From: Bacillus sp. SORGH_AS_0510
GTDB lineage: Bacteria > Bacillota > Bacilli > Bacillales > Cytobacillaceae
Direction: 5' to 3'
Length of the DNA: 64,000 nucleotides
Assembly: GCF_030818775.1 (NCBI RefSeq)
Contig: NZ_JAUTAU010000001.1
Span: 2,546,001-2,610,000, forward strand
Under the pieces are notes generated by a model. That model was not told the DNA's origin and did not search any database. It saw only the letters and a list, made by a program, of their open reading frames with translations. The position numbers and the translations under genes were made by a program. The stretch's first letter is position 1; every line of letters begins with the position of its first letter. Below, piece after piece: positions 52,514 through 61,781 of the stretch.

Positions 52514-53331
52514 TGAAAAAGCCACTTTCCGGTAAACGTATTGTCATCGGTAGTTCTCGAAAACTTGAAGAAATACAAACACTAATTAAAAAGCAAGGTG
52601 GATTTCCACTAGTACGTTCCCTACAAGGGACAGTTTTCTTAGCCGAGAAGGAGGTGGAGCCTGATTTTGTTGATTTTATTAAAAATGGTGCAGATTGGGT
52701 CATTTTTACAACTGGAATCGGCCTTGAAACGTTGGTCAAGATTGCTGAAAAGCTAGGTTACAAAGAAGAATTTCTATCAAATTTACGTCAGGCGAGGGTT
52801 GCTTCAAGAGGATATAAAACACTTGCAGCGTTAAGAAAATTAGAGATTACCCCAGCGTTAATAGATGAAGACGGAACGACTGAAGGTTTAATTCATGGTT
52901 TACGAAGCTTTGATTTTTCAGGAAAGCGAGTCATGATCCAACTACATGGTGAAACTGCACCGAAAATGCTACACTTTCTAGAGGAGCGCGGTGCTTCCAT
53001 ACAAAAAATTCTTCCTTACCAACACATACCTCCTGAAACGGATACTGTTCAAAAATTATGTCATGAATTACTGAATTATGATTGCGATGCAGTTTGTTTC
53101 ACTACGGCTACCCAGGTACGTTCACTCCTTGATTATGCGAGGGCGAATCATTTTGATAAAGAAATCATTGAGGTCTTTGGACATCATGTATTAGCCGTTG
53201 CCGTTGGAAAAGTTACTTTAGAAGCGTTGAAGGAGGAAGGAATTGATCGGGTCATTGTTCCAGAGCATGAAAGAATGGGCGCAATGATTATTCAATTGGC
53301 AAAATACTTTCAAAAACAAACTACCATTTAA
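52510..53331 (+). CDS. hemD: Uroporphyrinogen-III synthase family protein
   Basis: A 273-residue two-lobed HemD-fold protein. GKRIVIGSSRKLEEIQTLIKKQGG, DWVIFTTGIGLETLV, VASRGYKTLAALRKL and CDAVCFTTATQVRSLLDYA follow the family order. It cyclises hydroxymethylbilane with ring-D inversion in heme and siroheme synthesis. No other hem genes are adjacent, so it may be a second copy beside a hemAXCDBL cluster elsewhere. It is translationally coupled to the SDR gene. Confidence 0.88.
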   Translation: MMKKPLSGKRIVIGSSRKLEEIQTLIKKQGGFPLVRSLQGTVFLAEKEVEPDFVDFIKNGADWVIFTTGIGLETLVKIAEKLGYKEEFLSNLRQARVASRGYKTLAALRKLEITPALIDEDGTTEGLIHGLRSFDFSGKRVMIQLHGETAPKMLHFLEERGASIQKILPYQHIPPETDTVQKLCHELLNYDCDAVCFTTATQVRSLLDYARANHFDKEIIEVFGHHVLAVAVGKVTLEALKEEGIDRVIVPEHERMGAMIIQLAKYFQKQTTI

Positions 53332-53358
53332 GCATACCTTCTACGAGGTATGCTTTTT
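53330..53358 (+). terminator. Terminator of the hemD-like gene
   Basis: AAGCATACCT / AGGTATGCTT stem with TTTT. The next 300 bases to the pyrimidine operon contain only the cre site and no supported gene. Confidence 0.88.
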
Positions 53359-53663
53359 TAAATCGCTAGTAGTATGTGTCGAAAAAAACTATGTAAGAAA
53401 AAATGACAATTCGATTTATTTTTACAATTTTTTTAGTATGCTTATGTTAAATTGAAAAAGTATTCAGAAAATGTACAAGAAATCAGCTTAACCACTTTTT
53501 ACATAATGAATAATCAAATGCCTGCATCATTTAACAAAATGTAAGGTGCAATGCTTATTTCAGGTCTGTAAAATAAAATTAAGATGCAGAATTTTCTGCA
53601 AAGTTTATACTTAAGCAGAAGGAGGCTGGTGTTATTCCCAAATCTATTACAAAAGAACAGTGT

Positions 53664-53681
53664 TTTTAAAGCGCTTTCATT
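53664..53681. promoter_or_regulatory. Candidate CcpA catabolite-response element (cre)
   Basis: TTTTAAAGCGCTTTCATT fits WWTGNAARCGNWWWCAWW with one mismatch (T for G). It lies 52 bases before preT, placing the pyrimidine operon under carbon catabolite control. Confidence 0.65.
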
Positions 53682-53732
53682 TAATGTTTTCTATATTATT
53701 AATGATTTTACCAGTCAAAGGAGGATATTTCT

Positions 53733-55100
53733 TTGCCAAATGAAAAAATCGAACGTATTTCCTTTTCTGATCTCGAAAAAAATTTTCTAGAGGTGGAAAA
53801 AGGATTAACAAACCGTGAAGCGGTTGAAGAATCAAATCGATGCCTCTATTGTTATGACGCCCCATGTATTAAAGCCTGTCCAACAGGGATTGATATTCCA
53901 ACATTTATTAAAAAAATTGCCTCAGGAAATTTACTTGGCTCAGCTAAGACGATTATGACCTCTAACCCAGTAGGAGCAAGTTGTTCAAGAGTTTGTCCAA
54001 CAGAAGAACTTTGTGAAGGTGCTTGTGTCCTAAATCATTCAACTAAACCAATTATGATTGGTAATCTCCAGAGATATGCGACAGATTGGGCAATCAAAAA
54101 TGAACAAACACTTTTCAAACCTGGTGATTCAAACGGTCTTACCGTGGCTGTTATTGGCGGTGGACCTGCTGGATTATCAGCGGCTAGAGAGTTGGCTAGA
54201 TTAGGCTATGATGTGACTATATTTGAGGCTGCAGGTCAGGCTGGGGGATTAAATACGTACGGTATCGTTTCCTTCCGCTTACCGCAATCAATTTCCTTCT
54301 GGGAAGTAGAACAAGTAGAAAAATTAAATGTAAAAATAAAAACAAACACCATGGTTGGAAGAGATGTATCGGTTGAAGAAATCACAAATAACTTTGATTA
54401 TGTCATTTTAGCAGTTGGTATGGCCCATGTACCAAGGCTGGGAATTGATGGTGAGGACTTGAATGGAGTCTATGATGCGATTGAATTTGTCAAAGCTACA
54501 AAAAGCGGCCAACTTTCCAAGGATTTTGTGGGCAAAAGAGTAGTCGTGATCGGTGCCGGAAATACAGCGATTGATGGTGCCACTTGCTCTGTTCGATTAG
54601 GAGCAGAAAACGTAAAAATTCTTTACCGAAGAACTGAAGAAGAAATGACAGCTTATGACTTTGAATATGAATTTGCTAAGCAGGATGGGGTGGAGTTCCG
54701 TTGGTTAACCGCTCCTAAAAGAATTCTCGGTGATGAGTCTGGTAATGTCACTGGGGTAGAGTGTGTCAAGATGATGCTTGGGGAACCGGAAAAGGATGGG
54801 CGCCGCAGACCAGTTGAGGTTAAAGGGTCTGAACACATCTTACTGGTTGACGCTGTAGTCAAAGCAATTGGTCAAACCAGACATTTCGAACTCATAAATC
54901 AATTTGGTCTTCTGCATGAAGGCGGGGTTGTGAAAGTGCACCAGGAAACGTACCAAACCTCTAACCCAAAAATCTTTGCCTGCGGTGATGTGGTTTTTGG
55001 AAAAGGAAAAGGAGACGCGATGGTGGTCACCGCAGCTCAACAAGGGAAGAATGTGGCTTATGCTATTCATAAGCAATTTTCAGTGGTTGGTTCAGCATAG
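53733..55100 (+). CDS. preT: NAD-dependent dihydropyrimidine dehydrogenase, PreT subunit
   Basis: A 455-residue flavoprotein of the glutamate-synthase small-subunit type, with TTG start behind AAAGGAGGA. The N-terminal CLYCYDAPCIKACPTGIDIP and CSRVCPTEELCEGACVL bind iron-sulfur clusters. VAVIGGGPAGLSAARELARLGYDV binds FAD, and VVVIGAGNTAIDGATCSVRLGA binds NAD(P). It passes electrons from NAD(P)H to PreA for uracil/thymine reduction. It is the first gene of the pyrimidine-catabolic operon. Confidence 0.94.
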   Translation: MPNEKIERISFSDLEKNFLEVEKGLTNREAVEESNRCLYCYDAPCIKACPTGIDIPTFIKKIASGNLLGSAKTIMTSNPVGASCSRVCPTEELCEGACVLNHSTKPIMIGNLQRYATDWAIKNEQTLFKPGDSNGLTVAVIGGGPAGLSAARELARLGYDVTIFEAAGQAGGLNTYGIVSFRLPQSISFWEVEQVEKLNVKIKTNTMVGRDVSVEEITNNFDYVILAVGMAHVPRLGIDGEDLNGVYDAIEFVKATKSGQLSKDFVGKRVVVIGAGNTAIDGATCSVRLGAENVKILYRRTEEEMTAYDFEYEFAKQDGVEFRWLTAPKRILGDESGNVTGVECVKMMLGEPEKDGRRRPVEVKGSEHILLVDAVVKAIGQTRHFELINQFGLLHEGGVVKVHQETYQTSNPKIFACGDVVFGKGKGDAMVVTAAQQGKNVAYAIHKQFSVVGSA

Positions 55101-55129
55101 TACTTTATTGAAGGTAAAGGGGAGAAATA

Positions 55130-56419
55130 ATGATGGCTGATTTACGTATTAATCTTGCAGGTATAAAATCTCCTAATCCATTTTGGCTTGCGTCAGCACC
55201 TCCTACAAACTCTGGATACCAAGTCCAAAGAGCATTCGAAGCTGGTTGGGGAGGAGCCGTTTGGAAAACATTGGGTGACCCTATCTTGAATGTTTCATCT
55301 AGGTTTGCTGCTATTAGTTTTAACGGACAAAGAGTAGCGGGTTTTAATAATATTGAGTTAATTACTGACAGACCATTGGATGTCAATCTAAAAGAAATCT
55401 ATGAAACTAAAAAGAGATTCCCGAATCATGCGATCATTGCTTCTTTAATGGTAGAGCCCAAACAGGAGAAATGGCATGAAATTGTCAAGCGTGTGGAAGA
55501 TGTAGGGGTTGACGGACTTGAATTAAACTTTGGCTGTCCGCACGGAATGGCTGAACGGGGAATGGGAGCAGCATCAGGACAGGTGCCTGCACTTGTAGAG
55601 CGTCAAACCTACTGGGTAAAAGAAGTGGCAAAAACGCCTGTTATTGTTAAACTTACTCCAAATATTACCGATATTACAGCAACTGCTGAGGCTGCCTGCA
55701 ATGGTGGTGCCGATGCCATAAGTATGATTAATACAATTAATAGTTTAATGGGAGTAGACCTTGATTCTTGGAATACCATCCCACATGTGGCAGGTAAAGG
55801 AGCACATGGAGGCTATTGTGGACCTGCGGTAAAACCGATTGCGTTAAATATGGTAGCAGAATGTGCAAGAAACCCACATATCAATGTTCCGATTTCTGGT
55901 ATTGGAGGAATTTCAAACTGGAAAGATACGGTGGAATTTATGTTAATGGGAGCTACAGGTGTTCAAGTGTGTACTGCGGCCATGCATCATGGATTCCGAA
56001 TTGTTGAAGATATGATTGAGGGACTTAATAATTACTTAGATAGTAAGGGAATTGCCTCTGTTACAGACATCATTGGAAAATCTGTACCAAGGTATTCTGA
56101 CTGGGGGAACCTGGATCTTAACTATAATATTGTTGCAAAGATTAATACTGACGTTTGCATTAATTGTAATAAGTGCCATATTGCCTGTGAGGATACATCA
56201 CACCAATGTATAGATATGCTACAAGATGAAAGTGGAAAAAGTTATCTGAAGGTTAGGGAAGAGGATTGTGTAGGTTGTAATTTATGTTCGATTGTATGTC
56301 CAGTTGATGGAGCAATTGATATGGTAGAAGCACCAAGAGAGATGCCTCCAATGACTTGGAATGAGCGTCAAGCTGCATTAAATGTAGCAGTGGAATGTAA
56401 AGCGGACGTAGCTAAGTAG
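55130..56419 (+). CDS. preA: NAD-dependent dihydropyrimidine dehydrogenase, PreA subunit
   Basis: A 429-residue protein: a dihydroorotate-dehydrogenase-like FMN barrel (residues about 1-310; NPFWLASAPPTNSGYQVQRA, LELNFGCPHGMAERGMG, GADAISMINTINS, SGIGGI) and a C-terminal ferredoxin with CINCNKCHIAC and CVGCNLCSIVCP holding two [4Fe-4S] clusters. With PreT it reduces uracil and thymine to dihydropyrimidines. Two consecutive ATGs (55130, 55133) are possible starts. Confidence 0.95.
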   Translation: MMADLRINLAGIKSPNPFWLASAPPTNSGYQVQRAFEAGWGGAVWKTLGDPILNVSSRFAAISFNGQRVAGFNNIELITDRPLDVNLKEIYETKKRFPNHAIIASLMVEPKQEKWHEIVKRVEDVGVDGLELNFGCPHGMAERGMGAASGQVPALVERQTYWVKEVAKTPVIVKLTPNITDITATAEAACNGGADAISMINTINSLMGVDLDSWNTIPHVAGKGAHGGYCGPAVKPIALNMVAECARNPHINVPISGIGGISNWKDTVEFMLMGATGVQVCTAAMHHGFRIVEDMIEGLNNYLDSKGIASVTDIIGKSVPRYSDWGNLDLNYNIVAKINTDVCINCNKCHIACEDTSHQCIDMLQDESGKSYLKVREEDCVGCNLCSIVCPVDGAIDMVEAPREMPPMTWNERQAALNVAVECKADVAK

Positions 56420-56439
56420 TAATAGATTAGGAGGGAATA

Positions 56440-57861
56440 ATGATGAAGAAGATAATTAAAAATGGAACAATTGTTACCGCAACAGATACGTATCAAGCAG
56501 AGGTTTTAATTGAAGACGGGAAAATCTCACAAATTGGTACCAACCTTTCAGCAATTGGAGCGGAAGTCATTGATGCAAAAGGTTATCTTGTTTTTCCTGG
56601 GGGAATTGATCCGCATACCCATTTAGATATGCCTTTTGGAGGGACGGTTACGAAGGATGATTTCGAATCCGGTACCATTGCCGCTGCATTTGGTGGAACA
56701 ACTACAATAATTGATTTTTGCTTAACTAACAAAGGAGAGCCACTAAAAAATGCCATTCAAACCTGGCATGATAAATCTAAAGAAAAGGCTGTAATTGATT
56801 ACAGTTTCCATTTAATGATCTCAGAAATTAACGACGAAGTACTGAATGAACTTCCATCTGTGATAAATGATGAAGGAATCACTTCCTTTAAAGTCTTCAT
56901 GGCTTATAAAAATGTCTTCCAAGCAGATGATGAAACCTTATTTCGAACGCTAGTTTCCGCTAAAGAGCATGGTGCTTTAGTAATGGTACATGCTGAGAAC
57001 GGTGATGTGATTGATTATTTAACAAAGAAGGCTCTAGAGGAAGGAAAAACAGAACCGATTTATCATGCCCTTACAAGACCACCTGAACTTGAAGGAGAAG
57101 CTACAGGACGTGCCGCTAAGCTTACGGGTCTAGCAAACTCACAATTATATGTTGTCCATGTATCCTGCGCAGATGCTGTGGAAAAGATTGCAGAAGCACG
57201 CAGTAAGGGCTTTGAGGTATGGGGTGAAACGTGCCCGCAATATTTAGTACTTGACCAAAGCTATTTAGAAAAACCTAATTTCGAGGGTGCAAAATACGTT
57301 TGGTCACCTCCACTAAGAGAAAAATGGAATCAGGAGGTATTGTGGAACGCGCTAAAGAGTGGTCAACTCCAAACTCTTGGCTCTGATCAGTGTTCATTTG
57401 ATTTTAAAGGACAAAAGGATTTAGGTAGGGATGATTTTACAAAAATCCCGAATGGCGGCCCGATTATTGAGGACCGTATATCCATATTATTCTCAGAGGG
57501 GGTGAAGAAAGGACGTATTAGTTTGAACCAGTTCGTTGATATTACTTCAACAAGGATTGCCAAACTTTTCGGTCTATTTCCGAAAAAAGGAACTATTGCA
57601 GTTGGGGCGGATGCAGACCTCGTTATTTTTGATCCAAATGTGGAACGGGTAATATCTGCAGAAACACATCACATGGCAGTTGACTACAATGCCTTTGAAG
57701 GCATGAAGGTTACCGGAGAGCCAGTTTCTGTTTTAGTCCGTGGGGAATATGTGGTTCGTGACAAGGCGTTCGTTGGTAAACCAGGTTCAGGCCAATATTT
57801 AAAGCGAGCAAAGTATAACTTGAATACTCCGTTGAACCAGGGTGAAACATTATCAATCTAA
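56440..57861 (+). CDS. hydA: Dihydropyrimidinase
   Basis: A 473-residue amidohydrolase that opens dihydrouracil to N-carbamoyl-beta-alanine. PGGIDPHTHLDMPFGG holds the first zinc histidines, ITSFKVFMAYKN the carbamylated-type lysine, MVHAENGD and VVHVSC further histidines, and LGSDQCSF the catalytic Asp. AGGAGGG precedes ATG 56440, 20 bases after preA. The next enzyme, beta-ureidopropionase, is not encoded in the visible part. Confidence 0.95.
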   Translation: MMKKIIKNGTIVTATDTYQAEVLIEDGKISQIGTNLSAIGAEVIDAKGYLVFPGGIDPHTHLDMPFGGTVTKDDFESGTIAAAFGGTTTIIDFCLTNKGEPLKNAIQTWHDKSKEKAVIDYSFHLMISEINDEVLNELPSVINDEGITSFKVFMAYKNVFQADDETLFRTLVSAKEHGALVMVHAENGDVIDYLTKKALEEGKTEPIYHALTRPPELEGEATGRAAKLTGLANSQLYVVHVSCADAVEKIAEARSKGFEVWGETCPQYLVLDQSYLEKPNFEGAKYVWSPPLREKWNQEVLWNALKSGQLQTLGSDQCSFDFKGQKDLGRDDFTKIPNGGPIIEDRISILFSEGVKKGRISLNQFVDITSTRIAKLFGLFPKKGTIAVGADADLVIFDPNVERVISAETHHMAVDYNAFEGMKVTGEPVSVLVRGEYVVRDKAFVGKPGSGQYLKRAKYNLNTPLNQGETLSI

Positions 57862-57906
57862 CAACAATTACAGCTTAAGTTTTTAACTATATTTGAAGTA
57901 CACTCC

Positions 57907-57942
57907 GGCAATTGCTCAGATTCTGGGCAATTGCTCCTCTTT
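57907..57942 (+). terminator. Possible attenuating hairpin after the dihydropyrimidinase gene
   Basis: GCAATTGC occurs twice, 17 bases apart and self-complementary, followed by a T-rich stretch. Confidence 0.4.
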
Positions 57943-58027
57943 ATTACTTTTTTGTTGTTATTAGTCGGTTGTTTGAATTTTTAGATGTTGAATTCAATAA
58001 AATAAAACCGAAACAAGGAGTGTTTCC

Positions 58028-59500
58028 ATGAAAAAAAGCCATTTAAAATCACCAGATTTATTACCGATTCATCAAAAGGACAGAACAATTACAAAATTGG
58101 GATACTCGTTTATGTGGGTAGGCATGGTTGTCGTTCTCGCTACCTTTGCAATCGGCGGTGCAGGCGTTATCAACCTTTCATTGCCTTGGGTTATACTCGC
58201 AACAGTGATAGGAAGTCTTGCGATTGGTTTCTTCATTTCTTTAATTGCGGATATAGGGATCGAACATGGGATTTCTTTTCCGGTTTATATGAGAGCACCG
58301 TTTGGGACTATAGGTACTCACATCCCGTCCATAACACGAGGTGTAGCTGCATCGATGTGGTTTGGAATTAATACCTATTTCGGTGCAACAGCGATGAATG
58401 GTATATTAAATATTTTATTTGGCTTTGATAATTGGTTTATTTGCTTCCTCATTTTTGCTGTCGTTCAATTAGTCAATACTGCACTAGGAATCAAATCCAT
58501 TGAACGTTTTGCTGATCTAGCAGCCCCTATAATTCTTCTAATTTCCTTATGGATGTATGTTACACTTTCAGACCAGGCAGCAACTGCAGGAAGAGATGTT
58601 TGGAGTTGGGTGGAATCACCAGTTACAGGTGGTGCAGCCTTTTCAGCCTTTTTAGTTGTTGTCTTTAGTAACATGGGCTTTTGGGCTACATTAAGTGCTG
58701 ATATCCCTTCTATTTCACGTTTTATTAAGGCTCCAGTTAATGAGAAAAATTGGTTTAAGCGAAATAAAGGCTCATTAATTGGTAACCTTATCGCAATGCC
58801 ATTGACACAGACGTTTATGATTATCATTGGTGCCGTTTCGTATATTGCTGTATTAAATTATGATCCCGTGGTAGCTTTACAAAAAGCAGCAGGCGGCTTT
58901 ATCCTGGCTATTTTATTATTAATGATTGTATTGGCTCAATGGTCTACAAACACTGCAGCTAACGTGGTTCCTGCTGCAACAATCTTCTCGAATGTAGGCG
59001 GTCCGAAGTTTCCTTTTTGGGCAGGAGTAATCACAGCAGGTGTAGTTGGTACCATTGTTCAGCCGTGGACATTATTTGGGGTTATTATTCCTATTTTACT
59101 TTTCGTAGGTGGTATCCTTTCAGCGATTGTTGGCATTCTGTTTGCAGATTATTACCTACTTCGTAAACGACGTGTGAATGTTCCAGAATTATATGAAGAC
59201 AAAGGTCAATATAAATATATGGGCGGAGTAAACCTAGCAGGATTTATTGCTTGGGTAATAGGAGCTGTAGCTTCGTACTTTGTACCGAATTATGGTTTCA
59301 TAGTTGGTTTCGTGGTTGGTGCAGGAATCTATTATGTTCTCGCAAAATACTGGTGGTTCCAAAAATACCGTCAAGCAGAAATTGAAGATCCAAGTGACGA
59401 GAAATACTTAGGAATAAGCGTTGGACGTGATTGGGTAATCGAAGAAAATGCCTACGAAACTGTCTTGGAAGAAATTCCAAATAATCTTGATTTATATTAA
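58028..59500 (+). CDS. NCS1-family nucleobase:cation symporter
   Basis: A 490-residue membrane protein with about twelve helices. DLLPIHQKDRTITKLGYSF, PVYMRAPFGTIGTHIPSITR and WATLSADIPSISRFIK are NCS1 signatures (allantoin/uracil/cytosine permeases). Its place after the pyrimidine-reducing genes suggests uracil or thymine uptake. ACAAGGAG precedes ATG 58028. A MITE copy starts just after the stop codon, which itself lies inside the 8-bp target duplication. Confidence 0.92.
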   Translation: MKKSHLKSPDLLPIHQKDRTITKLGYSFMWVGMVVVLATFAIGGAGVINLSLPWVILATVIGSLAIGFFISLIADIGIEHGISFPVYMRAPFGTIGTHIPSITRGVAASMWFGINTYFGATAMNGILNILFGFDNWFICFLIFAVVQLVNTALGIKSIERFADLAAPIILLISLWMYVTLSDQAATAGRDVWSWVESPVTGGAAFSAFLVVVFSNMGFWATLSADIPSISRFIKAPVNEKNWFKRNKGSLIGNLIAMPLTQTFMIIIGAVSYIAVLNYDPVVALQKAAGGFILAILLLMIVLAQWSTNTAANVVPAATIFSNVGGPKFPFWAGVITAGVVGTIVQPWTLFGVIIPILLFVGGILSAIVGILFADYYLLRKRRVNVPELYEDKGQYKYMGGVNLAGFIAWVIGAVASYFVPNYGFIVGFVVGAGIYYVLAKYWWFQKYRQAEIEDPSDEKYLGISVGRDWVIEENAYETVLEEIPNNLDLY

Positions 59501-59503
59501 TTT

Positions 59504-59687
59504 GGCTATATTAAAGAACATTGTTGATTTTTTTACACACTGTTGATTGGAGCGGAAGGCGCGAAGACTCCTGTGGGAGTATGATTCAGGGGAGACCCCG
59601 CAGGCGCGTTTCTCCGAGAAGGCTCGCCGAAACACCCACGGAAAGCGAAGCGCCTGGAGCGGAAATCAACAGCAAGCAAGCAAAGCC
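59504..59687 (-). repeat. MITE-like element, copy 5 (short form, 184 bp)
   Basis: Opposite orientation to copy 1. Ends GGCTATATTAAAGAACA and a diverged right end finishing AAAGCC. A perfect 8-bp duplication ATTAATTT flanks it (59496-59503 and 59688-59695). It follows the NCS1 stop codon directly and lies inside the pyrimidine locus. Confidence 0.92.
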
Positions 59688-59709
59688 ATTAATTTGAAAA
59701 GGGAGGATT

Positions 59710-59928
59710 ATGATGTCTGAACACCAACAATTTCTAGATGAAAGAGACAAAATCGATTTTCTTATTCAAAAGGGCTGTCGGATTGGTGCTGTAAGAGAAC
59801 ATTTGAATGGAGCATCGGTTGACTTCATACATCCAAGTGGAAACGTAACTGAAACACTTCAAATTGGTACTGCGAATGCCAGAAAGTATTTTTCCAGCTT
59901 ATTAATGAAACAGAATCAACAAGTCTAA
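59710..59928 (+). CDS. Hypothetical small protein in the pyrimidine locus (72 aa)
   Basis: GGGAGGA lies before two adjacent ATGs (59710, 59713). The product is soluble, with a helical N-terminus (FLDERDKIDFLIQKGCRIGAVREHLNG) and a short beta region (VDFIHPSGNVTETLQIG). I do not recognise it. Its position between the permease and the PucR regulator suggests a role or at least co-expression with pyrimidine catabolism. Confidence 0.7.
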   Translation: MMSEHQQFLDERDKIDFLIQKGCRIGAVREHLNGASVDFIHPSGNVTETLQIGTANARKYFSSLLMKQNQQV

Positions 59929-59941
59929 AAAATGACAGATG

Positions 59942-59978
59942 GAAGGAAGGGTTGGTTGTTAGTACCAATCCTTTCTTC
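59942..59978. terminator. Hairpin between the small ORF and pucR-like gene
   Basis: A 14-bp stem GAAGGAAGGGTTGG / CCAATCCTTTCTTC with two G-U pairs; no U-run follows, so the function is uncertain. Confidence 0.4.
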
Positions 59979-60014
59979 ACTAAAAACACTTCTTGTTTAT
60001 AAGGAGAATACTTT

Positions 60015-61631
60015 ATGAAAGATCATTTTCAATTAACGGTAGCGGACGTTTTTAAGAGAAGGCATTTTGAATATGCCAGGTTGATTGCTGGTGATGGCGG
60101 AATTAATAGAATTGTTAAATGGGTTCATGTGGTTGAAGTTACTAGTATTCGAAAGCTGCTCAATGGGAATGAACTAATTCTATCAACTGGTGTAGCATGG
60201 AAGGATCAGGAGAGCTTGTTTGTTTCACTTGTCAAAGAATTGATTGACAATAAGGCTGCTGGTTTATGTATTGAAATAGGCACATATATAACCGAAATTC
60301 CCCACAAGGTGATCGAACTAGCAAACGAATACCAATTTCCGATCATCGTTTTCGAAAAAGAAGTTCCATTCGTAGAGATTACCCAGGATCTTCACGCAAC
60401 CATAATTAATCAGCAGTATCAAAAAATATCTGATTTAGAGAATTATTCTCAAAGTTTAAATAAACGCCTATTAACCATTGAAACCTACGAAGATATACTT
60501 CAATTTATTTTTTCAGCCTTGGATTTGCAGATTATCTTTCGATTAAAGGATCAAGAATGTGAATTTGTGCCAGAAATCAGCCGATTGGAACAACAGGCAA
60601 TTATCCATCAATTAGAAGAATCTAAAATCCAGTCGTGCGAGTACATTGCCTCTTTGCCAATCTTCTTATTTGGTCAGGAATATGCCGAACTATATATCTA
60701 TTCAAAGGATATAGCCATTAGTGAATATGACTTGTTAATTTTAGATCGAACAGCAACCGCTTTAGCCCAACATTTATTAAGAGATTTATATGTGGAGGAG
60801 AAAAAGCGAGTGGAAGAATTTGAATGGCTCCACGGTTGGTTAGAAGGAGAGCATTCACCTGAGGATATCCAAGGATATTTAATAGAAAATGGAATAAAGA
60901 CAAAGACCAATGATGCAACTGTCTTAATTACCAAACTTATCTCCTTTAAGGATAAACTTAGTCAAGATGTTACTTACTTAAAACTATTATTTCGTTCTGT
61001 TTTTGAGCAGAATGGGTTTGCAGTAATTTTTGTTGAAAAAAAGAATGAAATTACCTTTATTCTTCTTAATAACCGACCAAAGAAAAATCTAAAGGAACGG
61101 ATTAAACGGGCCATTGATTCGATCCAGGAATCGGAGTTTATTAAGAAGCAAAGTTCAGCAAAGCTAATTATTGCTGCTGGCAAATTTATTCAGGCATTTG
61201 ATGACATACATAAAAGCTATCAAACAGCAAAAGAAACACTCCGGATCCAGCAAAAAATGACGAATAAACAAATTTACCATTTTTATGAGGATTTACATTT
61301 ATATCGTCTCATTTCACAAATGAGTAAACATACTGACTTACAAGAGCTAGCCTCTGAGTACCTTCATCCGGTCATTCAGTATGATCAAAAATATAATGGT
61401 AAGTTGCTAGAAACACTAAAAGCCTATTTAGAATGTAATGGCTCAAAGCAGGAAACTTCTAATAAGCTGTTCATAGTAAGACAGACACTCTATCATCGTC
61501 TGCAAAAACTAGAAAACTTATTAGGAGAAGATTTTATGGAACACGAAAAACGGGTAGCGATAGAATTCATGCTGCTTGTTTACGATTATCTAGCAGCATC
61601 AAAGTCAAAAAAAGTCAATCAAGTGCTGTAA
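60015..61631 (+). CDS. PucR-family transcriptional regulator
   Basis: A 538-residue regulator. The N-terminal PucR domain (about 1-125) has LTVADVFKRRHFEYARLIAGDGGINRIVKWVHVVEV and LILSTGVAWKD. The C-terminal PucR-type helix-turn-helix is LKAYLECNGSKQETSNKLFIVRQTLYHRLQKLENLLG (about 475-511). PucR proteins activate purine or pyrimidine catabolism genes in response to pathway intermediates, fitting this neighbourhood. TAAGGAG precedes ATG 60015. Confidence 0.93.
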   Translation: MKDHFQLTVADVFKRRHFEYARLIAGDGGINRIVKWVHVVEVTSIRKLLNGNELILSTGVAWKDQESLFVSLVKELIDNKAAGLCIEIGTYITEIPHKVIELANEYQFPIIVFEKEVPFVEITQDLHATIINQQYQKISDLENYSQSLNKRLLTIETYEDILQFIFSALDLQIIFRLKDQECEFVPEISRLEQQAIIHQLEESKIQSCEYIASLPIFLFGQEYAELYIYSKDIAISEYDLLILDRTATALAQHLLRDLYVEEKKRVEEFEWLHGWLEGEHSPEDIQGYLIENGIKTKTNDATVLITKLISFKDKLSQDVTYLKLLFRSVFEQNGFAVIFVEKKNEITFILLNNRPKKNLKERIKRAIDSIQESEFIKKQSSAKLIIAAGKFIQAFDDIHKSYQTAKETLRIQQKMTNKQIYHFYEDLHLYRLISQMSKHTDLQELASEYLHPVIQYDQKYNGKLLETLKAYLECNGSKQETSNKLFIVRQTLYHRLQKLENLLGEDFMEHEKRVAIEFMLLVYDYLAASKSKKVNQVL

Positions 61632-61781
61632 CAAACAAGCCTATTCATTTTGTTGAAGAAATGCATCACGAGGTTTTACACAGTGTCTAATGAAAGCTGG
61701 TAGTAGATTAGAGATAATAAGGTTATTAGGAATTAATTAACTGAATTTTATAGTTATTTTTGAAAATAAGGAGGCAAAAAC

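Noticed and set aside
53584..53790. 68-codon ORF before preT
   Set aside because: Spans the cre site and the preT ribosome binding site, has no start signal and no family resemblance.
6898..59695. CRISPR array as an explanation for the recurring repeats
   Set aside because: Copies are kilobases apart, 172-242 bp long and individually flanked by 8-bp duplications; no short regularly spaced repeats or cas genes are seen.
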